Assembly: GCA_900770165.1 (NCBI GenBank)
Contig: CAAGJJ010000080.1
Span: forward strand, 1-11,841
Direction: 5' to 3'
Source of the DNA: Clostridia bacterium
GTDB lineage: Bacteria > Bacillota > Clostridia > Oscillospirales > Acutalibacteraceae
DNA length: 11,841 nt
The notes under the pieces were generated by a model that had not been told where the DNA came from, searched no databases, and was given only the letters and a program-made list of their open reading frames with translations. Position numbers and translations under genes: made by a program. Shown in pieces: positions 1 through 7,053 of this stretch (positions are counted from its first letter, which is position 1; each line of letters opens with the position of its first letter).

Positions 1-1
1 A

Positions 2-79
2 GATAAGCTCTCTCCTGTTGAGAAGGATTTTATTAAAAGTATTGGCGTATTGGAACATATAATGGACAAGTCAAAATAA
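2..79 (+). CDS. C-terminal end of an unidentified plus-strand gene (partial)
   Basis: An open frame enters from the left edge and runs 25 codons to a TAA at 77-79. It ends in the residues GVLEHIMDKSK. The peptide is hydrophilic and looks like a normal soluble C-terminus, but it is too short to assign a family. A strong terminator hairpin 43 bases after the stop supports the idea that a real transcription unit ends here. It is the only gene apart from the decayed RhuM copy that reads rightward. Confidence 0.5.
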   Translation, partial: DKLSPVEKDFIKSIGVLEHIMDKSK

Positions 80-121
80 ATTGTGAATAAATGTTAGTAA
101 ATACAATCTTCTATGATAACA

Positions 122-160
122 AAAAGCACTTTCAACAGTCTCTCTACTGAAAGTGCTTTT
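122..160. terminator. Bidirectional intrinsic terminator
   Basis: A perfect 13-bp inverted repeat (122-134 AAAAGCACTTTCA against 148-160) encloses a 13-base loop. The A-run on the left and T-run on the right make it a terminator in both directions. It lies between the plus-strand gene ending at 79 and the minus-strand RhuM gene ending at 269, so it can serve both. Confidence 0.85.
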
Positions 161-268
161 ATGTACCTTCGATTACCACTCTTCTAATATATCTTTTTGC
201 AAAATAACCCACTCTCGTTAATTAATTTGCGGCAATAGATTCATCATCCCACTAAATCATATTCTTAT

Positions 269-1300
269 TTATTTTGCTTTTTTCTCTAATTCCAACATAT
301 ACTTATCAAAATCAGACATAAACAATCTGTCCTGAACAACTCGATATTTCTCAAACTCAGTCTCAGCATGAAGCTTTGCAATCTCAGCAGACACCTTACC
401 TGCATCCTGCAAAATCCCATAATCAAACATTTCAATAAAACTATTAAGACGCTTTTCCCAATCCTCCATAGTCAATGGAATATGCCTCAGTGTCATATTT
501 TCAGCAAAATCTAAATACGCAGTAACCATACGATTCAATTGTTTCATCTCATCCTGACTTAAATAGTTTTTAGCAATTGTAACATCACTTCTCTTTATCT
601 TACCATCAGGAGCATCTGCCCAAGTAGTTAATCCCATATGTTCTTTGGTATGGTCTGCTCTTTCTACAATCAGCTCTGATGCTGTATGTCCATGAACCGC
701 AAAATGCATCTTATTCTGAACCGTAGCATAAAATCTCTTTGTTTCAGCTGAATTTTTATCATAATCTATTGCAGTAGCATAAAGGTCTGTAATTTTCTGA
801 TAAAACTTTCTTTTGCTGGCTCGTATTTCACGAATACGCTCTAGCTGCTCATCAAAGTACTTTTCTGTCAGATAAGTCCCTCGTTTCAGCCGTTCATCGT
901 CCATAACCCAGCCTTTGATGGTGTAATCTTTTGCAATCTGATTCACCCATTTACGAAACTGTACCGCACGCTCGGAATTGACCTTAAAGCCTACGGCAAT
1001 AATCATTTCTAATGAATAATGATTTGTTACGTAACTTTTTCCATCATCAGCAGTTATTCGAAATTTTCGAATAACTGAATTTTCTTGCAACTCACTATCT
1101 TCAAATATTTTTTTTATATGATAATTTATTGTGTTTACACCTACATCATACAATGTAGCCATCATCTTCTGTGTCAGCCATATATTCTCATCCTCATAAC
1201 GCATCTCAACGCTGTCCTGCTGTTCACCAACAGAAGCAACATATGTCAGATATTCTGCTGCACTAGAACGGATTGTTACTTCGACTTTCTTCTCTTTCAA
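269..1300 (-). CDS. RhuM family protein
   Basis: A 343-residue protein of the RhuM family (named for a Salmonella pathogenicity-island gene). The length is normal for the family. The biochemical role is not established; members are frequent in mobile elements and defence islands. Visible family blocks are an N-terminal helix-turn-helix-like region (about 39-66, IWLTQKMMATLYDVGVNTIN, then HIKKIFEDSEL); a middle block with YSLEMIIAVGFKVNS (95-109) and WVMDDERLKRGTY (131-143); and a C-terminal block with FYATVQNKMHFAVHGHTASE (190-209). The end (about 270-343) is charged and helical. The start is a TTG (1300-1298) placed about 8 bases after a strong GGGGG-containing ribosome site at 1308-1312; no better ATG lies nearby. 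It is a single-gene unit closed by the 122-160 terminator. A decayed homologue lies just upstream on the other strand. DNA binding is inferred only from the HTH-like block. Confidence 0.9.
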   Translation of the reverse strand: MKEKKVEVTIRSSAAEYLTYVASVGEQQDSVEMRYEDENIWLTQKMMATLYDVGVNTINYHIKKIFEDSELQENSVIRKFRITADDGKSYVTNHYSLEMIIAVGFKVNSERAVQFRKWVNQIAKDYTIKGWVMDDERLKRGTYLTEKYFDEQLERIREIRASKRKFYQKITDLYATAIDYDKNSAETKRFYATVQNKMHFAVHGHTASELIVERADHTKEHMGLTTWADAPDGKIKRSDVTIAKNYLSQDEMKQLNRMVTAYLDFAENMTLRHIPLTMEDWEKRLNSFIEMFDYGILQDAGKVSAEIAKLHAETEFEKYRVVQDRLFMSDFDKYMLELEKKAK

Positions 1301-1490
1301 ATAAAATCCCCCTTTTTAATCGTTTAACTCATCTGCTAAATCTGAGACGCTATCCTAGTTATTACCTCTTTCAATTCACTATTTTATCATAACCTGCGTT
1401 AAACCATCTCTCTATCTGATATTATTTATAAAATCCCATATTCTCCTTTTCCATTCTATTAATTCATACAAACAACATATTGTTATATGA

Positions 1491-1535
1491 TAAAACAAAT
1501 TTGTTTTAAAATCAGCAAAGTTATATAAATAACTT
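1491..1535. promoter_or_regulatory. Palindromes in the divergent intergenic region
   Basis: The 298-base gap between the two divergent RhuM genes (1301-1598) holds no coding sequence. It contains a perfect 18-bp palindrome, TAAAACAAATTTGTTTTA (1491-1508), and a 7-bp stem with a 4-base loop (1518-1535, AAGTTAT/ATAACTT). A possible rightward promoter for the decayed RhuM copy is TTGTTT (1500-1505), 18 bases, TATAAA (1524-1529); it overlaps both palindromes. For the intact RhuM gene the best leftward -10 is an extended TGATAAAAT-type box near 1383-1391, without a convincing -35. Operator function is inference; AT-rich DNA yields short palindromes by chance. Confidence 0.35.
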
Positions 1536-1598
1536 AGCCTTACATACATAGAAGAAAGAAATCTTATATTAATAACTCAATATAGGAGCTTCTATTAT

Positions 1599-1900
1599 AT
1601 GAATAATTCAAACATTACTATGTACACAACAGAAGATGGTTTAACAAAGATAGAAAATACCTTTGATGAAGATACAGTATAGCTTTCTTTAGACCAGACG
1701 ACTGAATTGTTTCAGACAGACAAATCAACCATTTCCAGACATATAAAAAATATATTTCAAGCGGGTAAATTAGGTCGAAATTCATCATATAAATCATTAT
1801 AGTCTTAATATCATTATCTCTGTCATATACCGTGTAAAATCTCTTTGTGGAACACAATTTCGTATATGAACTATGAGAATTTTAAAAAGAATATATGCAG
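1599..1900 (+). pseudogene. Decayed second RhuM-family gene
   Basis: An ATG at 1599 follows AGGAG (1584-1588) by 10 bases and opens a RhuM-like N-terminus (MNNSNITMYTTEDG). The frame is cut by a TAG at 1680-1682, exactly where relatives have a tryptophan before LSLDQ. It continues with the family motif STISRHIKNIF and stops again at 1800. In the next frame, from 1801, the residues SLNIIISVIYRVKS then GTQFRI match the middle block of RhuM proteins. They end in a TGA at 1867 where a tryptophan is expected, and weaker similarity continues to about 1900. So there are two Trp-to-stop changes, a frameshift with probable loss of roughly 20 codons, and the whole C-terminal half is missing. The residues resemble typical RhuM proteins more than the intact neighbour, so this looks like a separate family member rather than a recent duplicate. 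The 3' limit is approximate. Confidence 0.75.
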
Positions 1901-1965
1901 ACAATAAATCTCTTTTAAGTAGCAGAAATCCACCTTCAACATCTAGATGTAAATGAATTTAGCAT

Positions 1966-2775
1966 TTAAATTATTTTTTGACCTGTTTGCTTTTGATTTT
2001 CGTATGTATTCCATACAAAGTCAACAAATGTAATACTATTACCAACTGCCAGTTTGGCATGTCTTTCCTCAAGCCCCTTAAAAGATGCACTTTTTCCATG
2101 CCCACTTCCAAAAGGATTCCTTATTTCTGCCAGTTTCGATGGGATAGACCTCAAATTTCCTAATATGGCTTTTATCGCATCTGTTCCTTGATCTGTTGAC
2201 TGTATATTTGCCGGCAATAAATTTAATGCATCTAATGTTTTATTTGTAAGCTGTGGAACATCATCTGTCTTACTCCATGTGATTCCCAACGCATCCAAAA
2301 TTGTCTTACAACAACTTTCAATTAATTCTTTCGCTGCACCTATAGCATTCGTGGGATTTGTTGCCTGCATAGATAACATTAGTTCAATTTGTTTTGACAT
2401 ATATTCACTTGAAAACTTCTTTTTCAAGTTATTCGCCGTTTGACTTACGACTGAAGAAGCACCCTCTATTCTTTCTACAATATCCTTACATTTCTGATAA
2501 ATTCTTGCATACTGCTCATCATATCCGTTATAGCAAAAGAAATTCTCATAGTCTTTATCATATTCATATTGCATATTATCTTCATAATAATGAAATAAAT
2601 CTAACAATAATTTTTCTCTTTCACCATATGTAGTACTATTTAAATATGCGATTAAAGATTTTCCCTTTGAAAGACCATATTTATTACATAATGCAATGCC
2701 AATACTATTTGTTGTAAAAACATCAAAATCCGCAGTGGAGAAATTCAAAACATAACCATTTCTGTTAAAAAGCAT
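1966..2775 (-). CDS. Abortive infection protein with C-terminal Abi_C-type domain
   Basis: A 269-residue soluble protein. The C-terminal part (about 139-262) fits the Abi_C-type domain: NPTNAIGAAKELIESCCKTI (140-159), a helical middle, then IRNPFGSGHGKS (218-229) and RHAKLAVGNS (238-247). The block R219-N-x5-H226 resembles the Rx4-6H motif of HEPN ribonucleases, so RNA cleavage is a reasonable but unproven activity. The N-terminal 60 residues (VLNFSTADFDVF, then a basic GLSKGKS loop) resemble AbiJ-type N-terminal domains often paired with Abi_C; this is a weaker call. The start is the ATG at 2775-2773, preceded by an AGAGGGAA ribosome site. The gene lies 63 bases downstream of the SEFIR gene on the same strand with no terminator between, so the two are probably co-transcribed. 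It probably acts by growth arrest or cell death during phage infection. Confidence 0.8.
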   Translation of the reverse strand: MLFNRNGYVLNFSTADFDVFTTNSIGIALCNKYGLSKGKSLIAYLNSTTYGEREKLLLDLFHYYEDNMQYEYDKDYENFFCYNGYDEQYARIYQKCKDIVERIEGASSVVSQTANNLKKKFSSEYMSKQIELMLSMQATNPTNAIGAAKELIESCCKTILDALGITWSKTDDVPQLTNKTLDALNLLPANIQSTDQGTDAIKAILGNLRSIPSKLAEIRNPFGSGHGKSASFKGLEERHAKLAVGNSITFVDFVWNTYENQKQTGQKII

Positions 2776-2838
2776 TAGAAATATTCCCTCTTCTTTTTTG
2801 TAATTTCTGACATTTAATTCCTAGCTTTACAATATACA

Positions 2839-4287
2839 TTAACTTACAGTTCCAATATCCTCAACTTTAATACAACTTAATATGGTAGGTGCAGCTTCCC
2901 ATCCATCTGAATATTTCATTTGAGAATCATATACACATTTTTCTATTTTTTCTTTTAATTTTTCAATACAATCCACTCCAAATAGCACTTCCATTTTTTG
3001 GCAGTATCTACGAGACTTCATTCTTTCCCATTCTAAACTTTTATTCTGTGCATAAATATAACATGTTGGAAACCAGTAAGTTCTATACCATGCTTGTTCA
3101 TTCTCAACTAAATCATATGCATTGCAAACTTGATATAAAAATAAATCAGCTTCTGCAATGGCTTCTGTCGTATATATTGGAAGTTTTTCTCTTTGGTTAC
3201 AAACTACATCTCCCACCAAAGTGTATTTATTTTTCATTTCAGACTTTGGTTTATAACGATCTTCTATAACAACACTATGATGTCTGAATGTCGTGTAATT
3301 AGCTTGCTTAATCGCTCCACCAAAAAGGTTATTCTCCAAAAAGTATGTATATGTTATCAATACATTTATAGCTGCATAATCTTTAACATGACGTAAATAG
3401 GCAATAACACAAATAAACAATTCCCACAAAAGAGTTTTATATACATCCAAATCATCTTCATAAGCATAATTTGCCTGAGGATCAAATGTTTTTATACATG
3501 ATAATTTATTATATAAATATTCAAATGCTTCTGCCAATACCTCTGCATAATTATCCTCTGTTTCAGCAACAGTTTCTACAAAATCCAAATATATATCACG
3601 TAACGGTTTCGTATTTAAGAAATTATTGAAAGCTTCTTCCGGCTTCACTCCACATATATAATAAGACCTCAATGCTTCAATATAAGCCTCCTGAAATCTA
3701 GCTATACAATTTCTCCTTTTTACCGGTGTATTACTTCCCCGGATCTGACGAATCAAATCCTTTACAGGAAAAAAATTAGCCTTTTCCTCTTCTAACCATT
3801 CTGGTTTCTTTCCCAATTTAGGTTTCACAAATTGAGGTTTTTCATATATATTTCGAAGAAGTTTCTCATATTCTACTTCATATTTCTCCGGATCAGAAAG
3901 ATCAATATATATTCTAGTTTTTATATAAGTAGGCACATATTCCTTTCCTTCTTCGTCTCTCTCTGCAATGATTGGAATAAACTTTTCCTGTCTTGCATTT
4001 CCATACACTTCACTGGAAATAATTACTGTTTCATCCCCTACCCCTCCAGTACGGTCATTTGCTTTTTGTGCATATGCTTTATCACAAATTATAAGTACTT
4101 TCGTGATGCTCGAATCATTAACACATCTTTCCATAAATTCATATTTATCATTTCCTTCTTTCAAATCCCATTTGTCAAGAACAACATCCACTCCATGAGA
4201 AACTAATCTATTGGCAAGATCAAGTACAAGTGCATCACTGCTCCATGAATATGATATAAATATTTTTGGAATTTTATCGTCCTGCAA
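2839..4287 (-). CDS. SEFIR/TIR-domain defence protein
   Basis: A 482-residue protein with an N-terminal SEFIR (TIR-like) domain at about 6-148: PKIFISYSWSSD (7-18), a DVVLDKWDLKEGNDKY stretch (34-49), FMERCV (51-56), KVLIICDKAYAQKA (63-76), GGVGDETVIIS (81-91) and KFIPIIAERDEEGK (102-115). Bacterial SEFIR proteins are reported to protect against phage by depleting NAD+. The acidic residues around E50/E53 are candidates for the catalytic glutamate, but I cannot fix which. The remaining two thirds (about 160-470) is mainly helical, has no motif I recognise, and is presumably the part that senses infection or oligomerises. The start is a TTG (4287-4285) after GGGAGG with about 9 bases of spacing; no in-frame ATG lies before the domain. 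It is first in a two-gene unit with the Abi_C gene and has its own promoter just downstream of the restriction operon's terminator. An ordinary TIR adaptor role is the main alternative. Confidence 0.85.
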   Translation of the reverse strand: MQDDKIPKIFISYSWSSDALVLDLANRLVSHGVDVVLDKWDLKEGNDKYEFMERCVNDSSITKVLIICDKAYAQKANDRTGGVGDETVIISSEVYGNARQEKFIPIIAERDEEGKEYVPTYIKTRIYIDLSDPEKYEVEYEKLLRNIYEKPQFVKPKLGKKPEWLEEEKANFFPVKDLIRQIRGSNTPVKRRNCIARFQEAYIEALRSYYICGVKPEEAFNNFLNTKPLRDIYLDFVETVAETEDNYAEVLAEAFEYLYNKLSCIKTFDPQANYAYEDDLDVYKTLLWELFICVIAYLRHVKDYAAINVLITYTYFLENNLFGGAIKQANYTTFRHHSVVIEDRYKPKSEMKNKYTLVGDVVCNQREKLPIYTTEAIAEADLFLYQVCNAYDLVENEQAWYRTYWFPTCYIYAQNKSLEWERMKSRRYCQKMEVLFGVDCIEKLKEKIEKCVYDSQMKYSDGWEAAPTILSCIKVEDIGTVS

Positions 4288-4307
4288 TTTTAACTTCCTC
4301 CCTGTAT

Positions 4308-4336
4308 ATTATAACTTATAGTATTTCTTCTATTAA
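4308..4336 (-). promoter_or_regulatory. Promoter of the SEFIR-Abi_C unit
   Basis: On the minus strand a perfect TATAAT (4308-4313) stands 17 bases after TTAATA (4331-4336, four of six consensus bases). It ends about 20 bases upstream of the TTG start of the SEFIR gene and lies between that gene and the terminator at 4359-4390, so the pair is an independent unit. Confidence 0.55.
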
Positions 4337-4358
4337 TTTCATTTTGAAAATAAATATC

Positions 4359-4390
4359 AAAAGAGCATATCATTCCTGATACGCCCTTTT
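4359..4390 (-). terminator. Terminator of the restriction-modification operon
   Basis: Inverted repeat 4359-4372 against 4377-4390 with a 4-base loop. Two positions mismatch on the plus strand but become G-U pairs in minus-strand RNA, giving a continuous 14-bp stem (AAAAGGGCGTATCA arm) followed by TTTTGATATTT. The wobble pattern and the position 11 bases after the methyltransferase stop show it terminates the leftward operon. Confidence 0.85.
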
Positions 4391-4400
4391 AGATTGTATT

Positions 4401-5420
4401 TTATATTCCCTTTTCTGAATCCTTTAAGGCATCTCTTATCCCCACTGCTATTTCATATGCCAAATTAACCGGCACTGCATTTCCAATCATTTTGTACGCA
4501 TCATTCACACCATCATATATAAATTTAAAATCATCCGGAAATCCCTGCACTCTTGCTATCTCACGAATAGTCATCCTCCTATACAAGTGTTCTTTTCCTT
4601 CAACAAAACGACAATCATTCTTTCCGTATTTCACCATTTTAGGTGCCTGAGGATGCAATTGGCACTGTCTTCCGCTAGCCTGAACCGTATATGCCTGTTC
4701 ATCCCATGCCTTTACTCGATTACGACTCATAAAAATAGGCGAGTATTCACCTATAAAATATTCATTATTATTAACTGCCTCTGGATTATGATGATTTTTT
4801 TGTCCTGCTGGAACCGCAGTATCTTGAAGGTCCCAAATAATATCTTTTAAAGTAAGTTTTCTGCCATCATCACATGTGGACCCTTTAGGGAATTTAAAGT
4901 CGATATCTATATCTTTACGAAATCCAATATAAAATACTCTCTTTCTTTCCTCGGCTACACCATAGTCCTTTGCATTTACTAAAGTTAATGAAACATTATA
5001 CCCTGCCTCTTCAAACATATTCAATATATTTTTTACTGCATCTGAATGTCTCTTTGCAAGCATTCCGCTTACATTCTCGGCTAAAAAAAATTTAGGTTTA
5101 AACTCTGTAAGAATTCGAATATAATCAAAAAATAATTGTCCACGTGCATCCTCAATGCCCTTTAAAGAACCAGCTTCGCTCCAACTCTGACACGGCGGAC
5201 CACCTATAATTCCATCAACTTCGCCTTCTACATATTCTTGAATATCCTTTTTGGAAATCTTCCTGACATCACCTTCAATCAAATGAGTCTTTGGATGATT
5301 TACTTTAAAAGTTTCCCAAATTGTTTTATCAAATTCATTTGCAATGGGTATTTTGAATCCCGCACGCTCAAATCCTAAATCTAATCCTCCGCAACCACTA
5401 AATAAACTTATTATGTTCAT
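4401..5420 (-). CDS. DNA cytosine-C5 methyltransferase, M.HaeIII-like (predicted GGCC)
   Basis: A complete 339-residue C5 methyltransferase that moves a methyl group from S-adenosylmethionine to cytosine. Motif I is FSGCGGLDLG (7-16), motif IV GGPPCQSWSE (73-82) with nucleophile C77, motif VI AENV (114-117), motif VIII RKRVFYIG (159-166), motif IX RRMTIREIARVQGFPDD (281-297) and motif X MIGNAVPVNLA (311-321). From recall it resembles M.HaeIII closely even in the target-recognition region, for example FMSRNRVKAWDEQAYTVQAS (230-249) and QCQLHPQAP (252-260). I therefore predict methylation of GGCC. The protein starts 6 residues before motif I and has no N-terminal HTH extension, so autoregulation as in some C5 enzymes is unlikely. 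The start is the ATG at 5420; the nearest AGGAG overlaps the endonuclease stop and leaves about 14 bases of spacing, longer than usual. It is second in the operon after the endonuclease. Confidence 0.96.
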   Translation of the reverse strand: MNIISLFSGCGGLDLGFERAGFKIPIANEFDKTIWETFKVNHPKTHLIEGDVRKISKKDIQEYVEGEVDGIIGGPPCQSWSEAGSLKGIEDARGQLFFDYIRILTEFKPKFFLAENVSGMLAKRHSDAVKNILNMFEEAGYNVSLTLVNAKDYGVAEERKRVFYIGFRKDIDIDFKFPKGSTCDDGRKLTLKDIIWDLQDTAVPAGQKNHHNPEAVNNNEYFIGEYSPIFMSRNRVKAWDEQAYTVQASGRQCQLHPQAPKMVKYGKNDCRFVEGKEHLYRRMTIREIARVQGFPDDFKFIYDGVNDAYKMIGNAVPVNLAYEIAVGIRDALKDSEKGI

Positions 5421-5437
5421 GTATCACTTTATCTCTC

Positions 5438-6283
5438 CTATATTTCATATGTGATAAGCCTTGCATCCTGTAATTGTGCCGGATTATCAGGATTTTTAAT
5501 TTCAATATACTGAATATTCAATGCCTTATTACTATAAGCCATTTCAATTAATAAATCTGTATTATCAAATTCATCCCATTTATTTTCATTTATAATACAC
5601 ATAAATGTGAAATTCTTTTGTGTATTACGACTATATACATAATTAAACACACTCCAAGGATTTTCAATCCCCCACATTCCACGTACTCTCAAATATGTAA
5701 TTCCCAGTGGATCTACTCTGTTAACTCTTCCTAACTCATGAGTTTCTGCAAATTCTACGCCATGGATTGATTCCACTCCTTCTTTAATTCTATATTTAAT
5801 CCTACTGTAGCATTTTTCACTTGCACAATAGTCCATTCCATAAACCATGCATAAGTGTTTTAATTCATTATCTTTTACAACTCCAACAGTGTATATAATA
5901 TCTTTTTCTTTCCACTCTTCAGCATCTCTACATGCATTCGAAATCATCTCACTATCTGAATAAAGTTTATGCTTTGGATAACTAGAGTTTAACGCTAATG
6001 CGGCATTAGGGGTTTCAATTTTCTTAACTTCGATTGCATCTCCATCACACAACATTGCATCTGGGGGATTAGAATTATTTCCTAAATATGAGAATGTTTC
6101 TTGAATTTTTCGAAGCCTATCTTTTTCATCCATATCAAAAGAATTTGCAAACAAATCTTTTACATATTCTTCCAGTGCGTCTCCTGAATTATTAGCCCTG
6201 TTTTTTCCTTGATAGTAATTAACTAAATGTGTCACAGGATTTTCTACTAAATGAACAATTGCATCAATAATATTCGCAGTCAT
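5438..6283 (-). CDS. Type II restriction endonuclease, NgoPII family (predicted GGCC)
   Basis: A 281-residue endonuclease predicted to cut unmethylated GGCC. The active site is a PD-(D/E)xK signature: P74-D75, nine residues, then E85-V86-K87 within GDAIEVKK. Other blocks recalled from the NgoPII family are NRANNSGDALEEYVKDLFA (28-46), ALALNSSYPKHKLYSDSEMI (95-114) and ELGRVNRVDPLGITYLRVRG (183-202). The NgoPII enzyme recognises GGCC, which agrees with the M.HaeIII-like partner 17 bases downstream. I place the start at the ATG at 6283, which follows GAGGTG by about 7 bases. An in-frame TTG at 6337 would add 18 residues but lies upstream of the likely -10 box, so it is rejected. The endonuclease precedes the methyltransferase, and no controller gene is present beside them. 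Confidence 0.92.
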   Translation of the reverse strand: MTANIIDAIVHLVENPVTHLVNYYQGKNRANNSGDALEEYVKDLFANSFDMDEKDRLRKIQETFSYLGNNSNPPDAMLCDGDAIEVKKIETPNAALALNSSYPKHKLYSDSEMISNACRDAEEWKEKDIIYTVGVVKDNELKHLCMVYGMDYCASEKCYSRIKYRIKEGVESIHGVEFAETHELGRVNRVDPLGITYLRVRGMWGIENPWSVFNYVYSRNTQKNFTFMCIINENKWDEFDNTDLLIEMAYSNKALNIQYIEIKNPDNPAQLQDARLITYEI

Positions 6284-6304
6284 GGCATTCACCTCTTCAT
6301 GTAT

Positions 6305-6328
6305 ATTTATATAGTATACTATATAAAT
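6305..6328. promoter_or_regulatory. 24-bp perfect palindrome, likely operator
   Basis: A perfect 24-bp palindrome with half-site ATTTATATAGTA, centred between 6316 and 6317. It covers the -10 box and part of the spacer of the restriction-operon promoter and ends 21 bases upstream of the endonuclease ATG. A protein bound here would block transcription of both genes. No adjacent regulator is seen; the binding protein is unknown. Confidence 0.55.
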
Positions 6329-6342
6329 CCTGTGCAAATCAA
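6313..6342 (-). promoter_or_regulatory. Promoter of the restriction-modification operon
   Basis: On the minus strand TTGATT (6337-6342), an 18-base spacer, and TATACT (6313-6318). The expected start of transcription near 6306 gives a leader of about 23 bases ending in the GAGGTG ribosome site of the ATG at 6283. The -10 lies inside the 24-bp palindrome. Confidence 0.6.
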
Positions 6343-6419
6343 GTTGCGCATAAAATTTTCCATTTCTATTTTCTCACACCCAACTGCCATTTATCATAAT
6401 TTTTAATTCTCTGCACAGC

Positions 6420-6699
6420 CTACTTATGTTTCAGTTTCTTCCCCTCAGCTTCTGCCACCTGCTGAAAGCATCAAGAATCAGCCTTTTATATTTCTCACCT
6501 TTTTCTTTGCCATATAATTGGCTTCTTTCAGATTTAACATGTAAATTTTCAGCTATTAATTCAGACATATACTTTCACAACAACTTCATCAACCATAGGC
6601 ACCTCCTCAAAGTAGACCAGAAAAAGAAAAAGCCACCGACACATTATCTTTTAACGCATCAGCAGCTTCAATATTACCTTGATTCAGTGTATTATTCAG
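6420..6699 (-). pseudogene. Decayed small genes of unknown family
   Basis: Part of the roughly 770-base stretch between the restriction operon and the large gene. Reading leftward: a 30-codon open tail (6699-6607) with residues NQGNIEAADALKDNVSVAFS and no start; then a strong GAGGAGGTG ribosome site before an ATG at 6596 that yields only 11 codons; then an overlapping ATG at 6568 opening 45 codons (MSELIAENLHVKSERSQLYG and on, to 6431). A single frame change near 6470 would instead give a natural end, QQVAEAEGKKLKHK, at 6420. Good ribosome site, broken frames and protein-like composition point to genes disabled by frameshifts. I do not recognise the family. Confidence 0.4.
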
Positions 6700-6949
6700 T
6701 TATATTTAGGCTCTTTACCATCTTTAATACGGTAATAATCATCCATATCCTCGCTAACTTTTACTGTCTTGTCCGGTTTTCGGTTGACCAGCAGGCACAT
6801 CGTCTCTACATGTATCCATAGGGTAATTGACATGCACTTTCCAGAGTTTTCGCTGTACTCCGGGAGTAAAAAATGTTACCATCCTCTGTGACGAAATCGC
6901 AAAATTGACATGATGCTCTCTCTATGACCCAATACTTCCAAAATTTCTT
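6696..6949 (-). pseudogene. Gene relics, possibly including an RlmD/RumA-like C-terminal piece
   Basis: Two overlapping open stretches in different frames. The first (6949-6809, 47 codons) contains CDFVTEDGNIFYSRSTAKTL and ends in a TAG at 6806-6808; no family is recognised. The second (6815-6696, 39 codons) begins IHVETMCLLVNRKPDKTV and ends in a TGA. HVET-x-CLL with a following R resembles the start of the C-terminal part of 23S rRNA uracil methyltransferases of the RlmD/RumA type. rumA is a known integration hot spot for conjugative elements, so a leftover piece would fit; this is a tentative match to a short motif. An extended -10 box (TGATACAAT, 6956-6964) lies just upstream on the same strand. 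None of these pieces looks like a working gene. Confidence 0.35.
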
Positions 6950-7029
6950 TCATATATTGTATCACAGATCATTTTGTTTTGGAAATCATTTTCCTCTCAA
7001 ATGGTCAGAAGAAAAACTCCAAATCTCTT

Positions 7030-7053
7030 GGCGGCTTGATTCCGCCCTTTTTT
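7030..7053 (+). terminator. Orphan rightward intrinsic terminator
   Basis: GGCGG (7030-7034), a 7-base loop, CCGCC (7042-7046), then C and six T. It is canonical only for rightward transcription, yet no plus-strand gene is visible upstream. On the minus strand it follows the large gene's stop by about 60 bases but lacks a U-tract in that direction. It is likely a remnant of lost sequence, or it protects the large gene's end from rightward transcription. Confidence 0.6.

Noticed and set aside
1939..1950. 12-bp palindrome ACATCTAGATGT past the Abi_C gene
   Set aside because: No loop or T-run, so not a terminator, and too short to claim as an operator.
2889..3269. 126-codon rightward open frame opposite the SEFIR gene
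   Set aside because: It is antisense to a clear domain protein, rich in Phe, Leu, His and Ile as expected from complementing AT-rich codons, and has no ribosome site.
6284..6337. Eighteen-residue N-terminal extension of the endonuclease from a TTG
   Set aside because: The TTG lies upstream of the likely -10 box and lacks a ribosome site; the ATG at 6283 has both a ribosome site and family-like N-terminus.
6426..6821. 131-codon rightward open frame in the relic region
   Set aside because: Low-complexity, hydrophobic composition and no ribosome site; the minus strand holds the better coding-like pieces.
6825..6912. Repeated AATTGACATG at 6825-6834 and 6903-6912
   Set aside because: Ten bases at 78-base distance in AT-rich DNA is not enough to call an insertion-sequence or attachment repeat.
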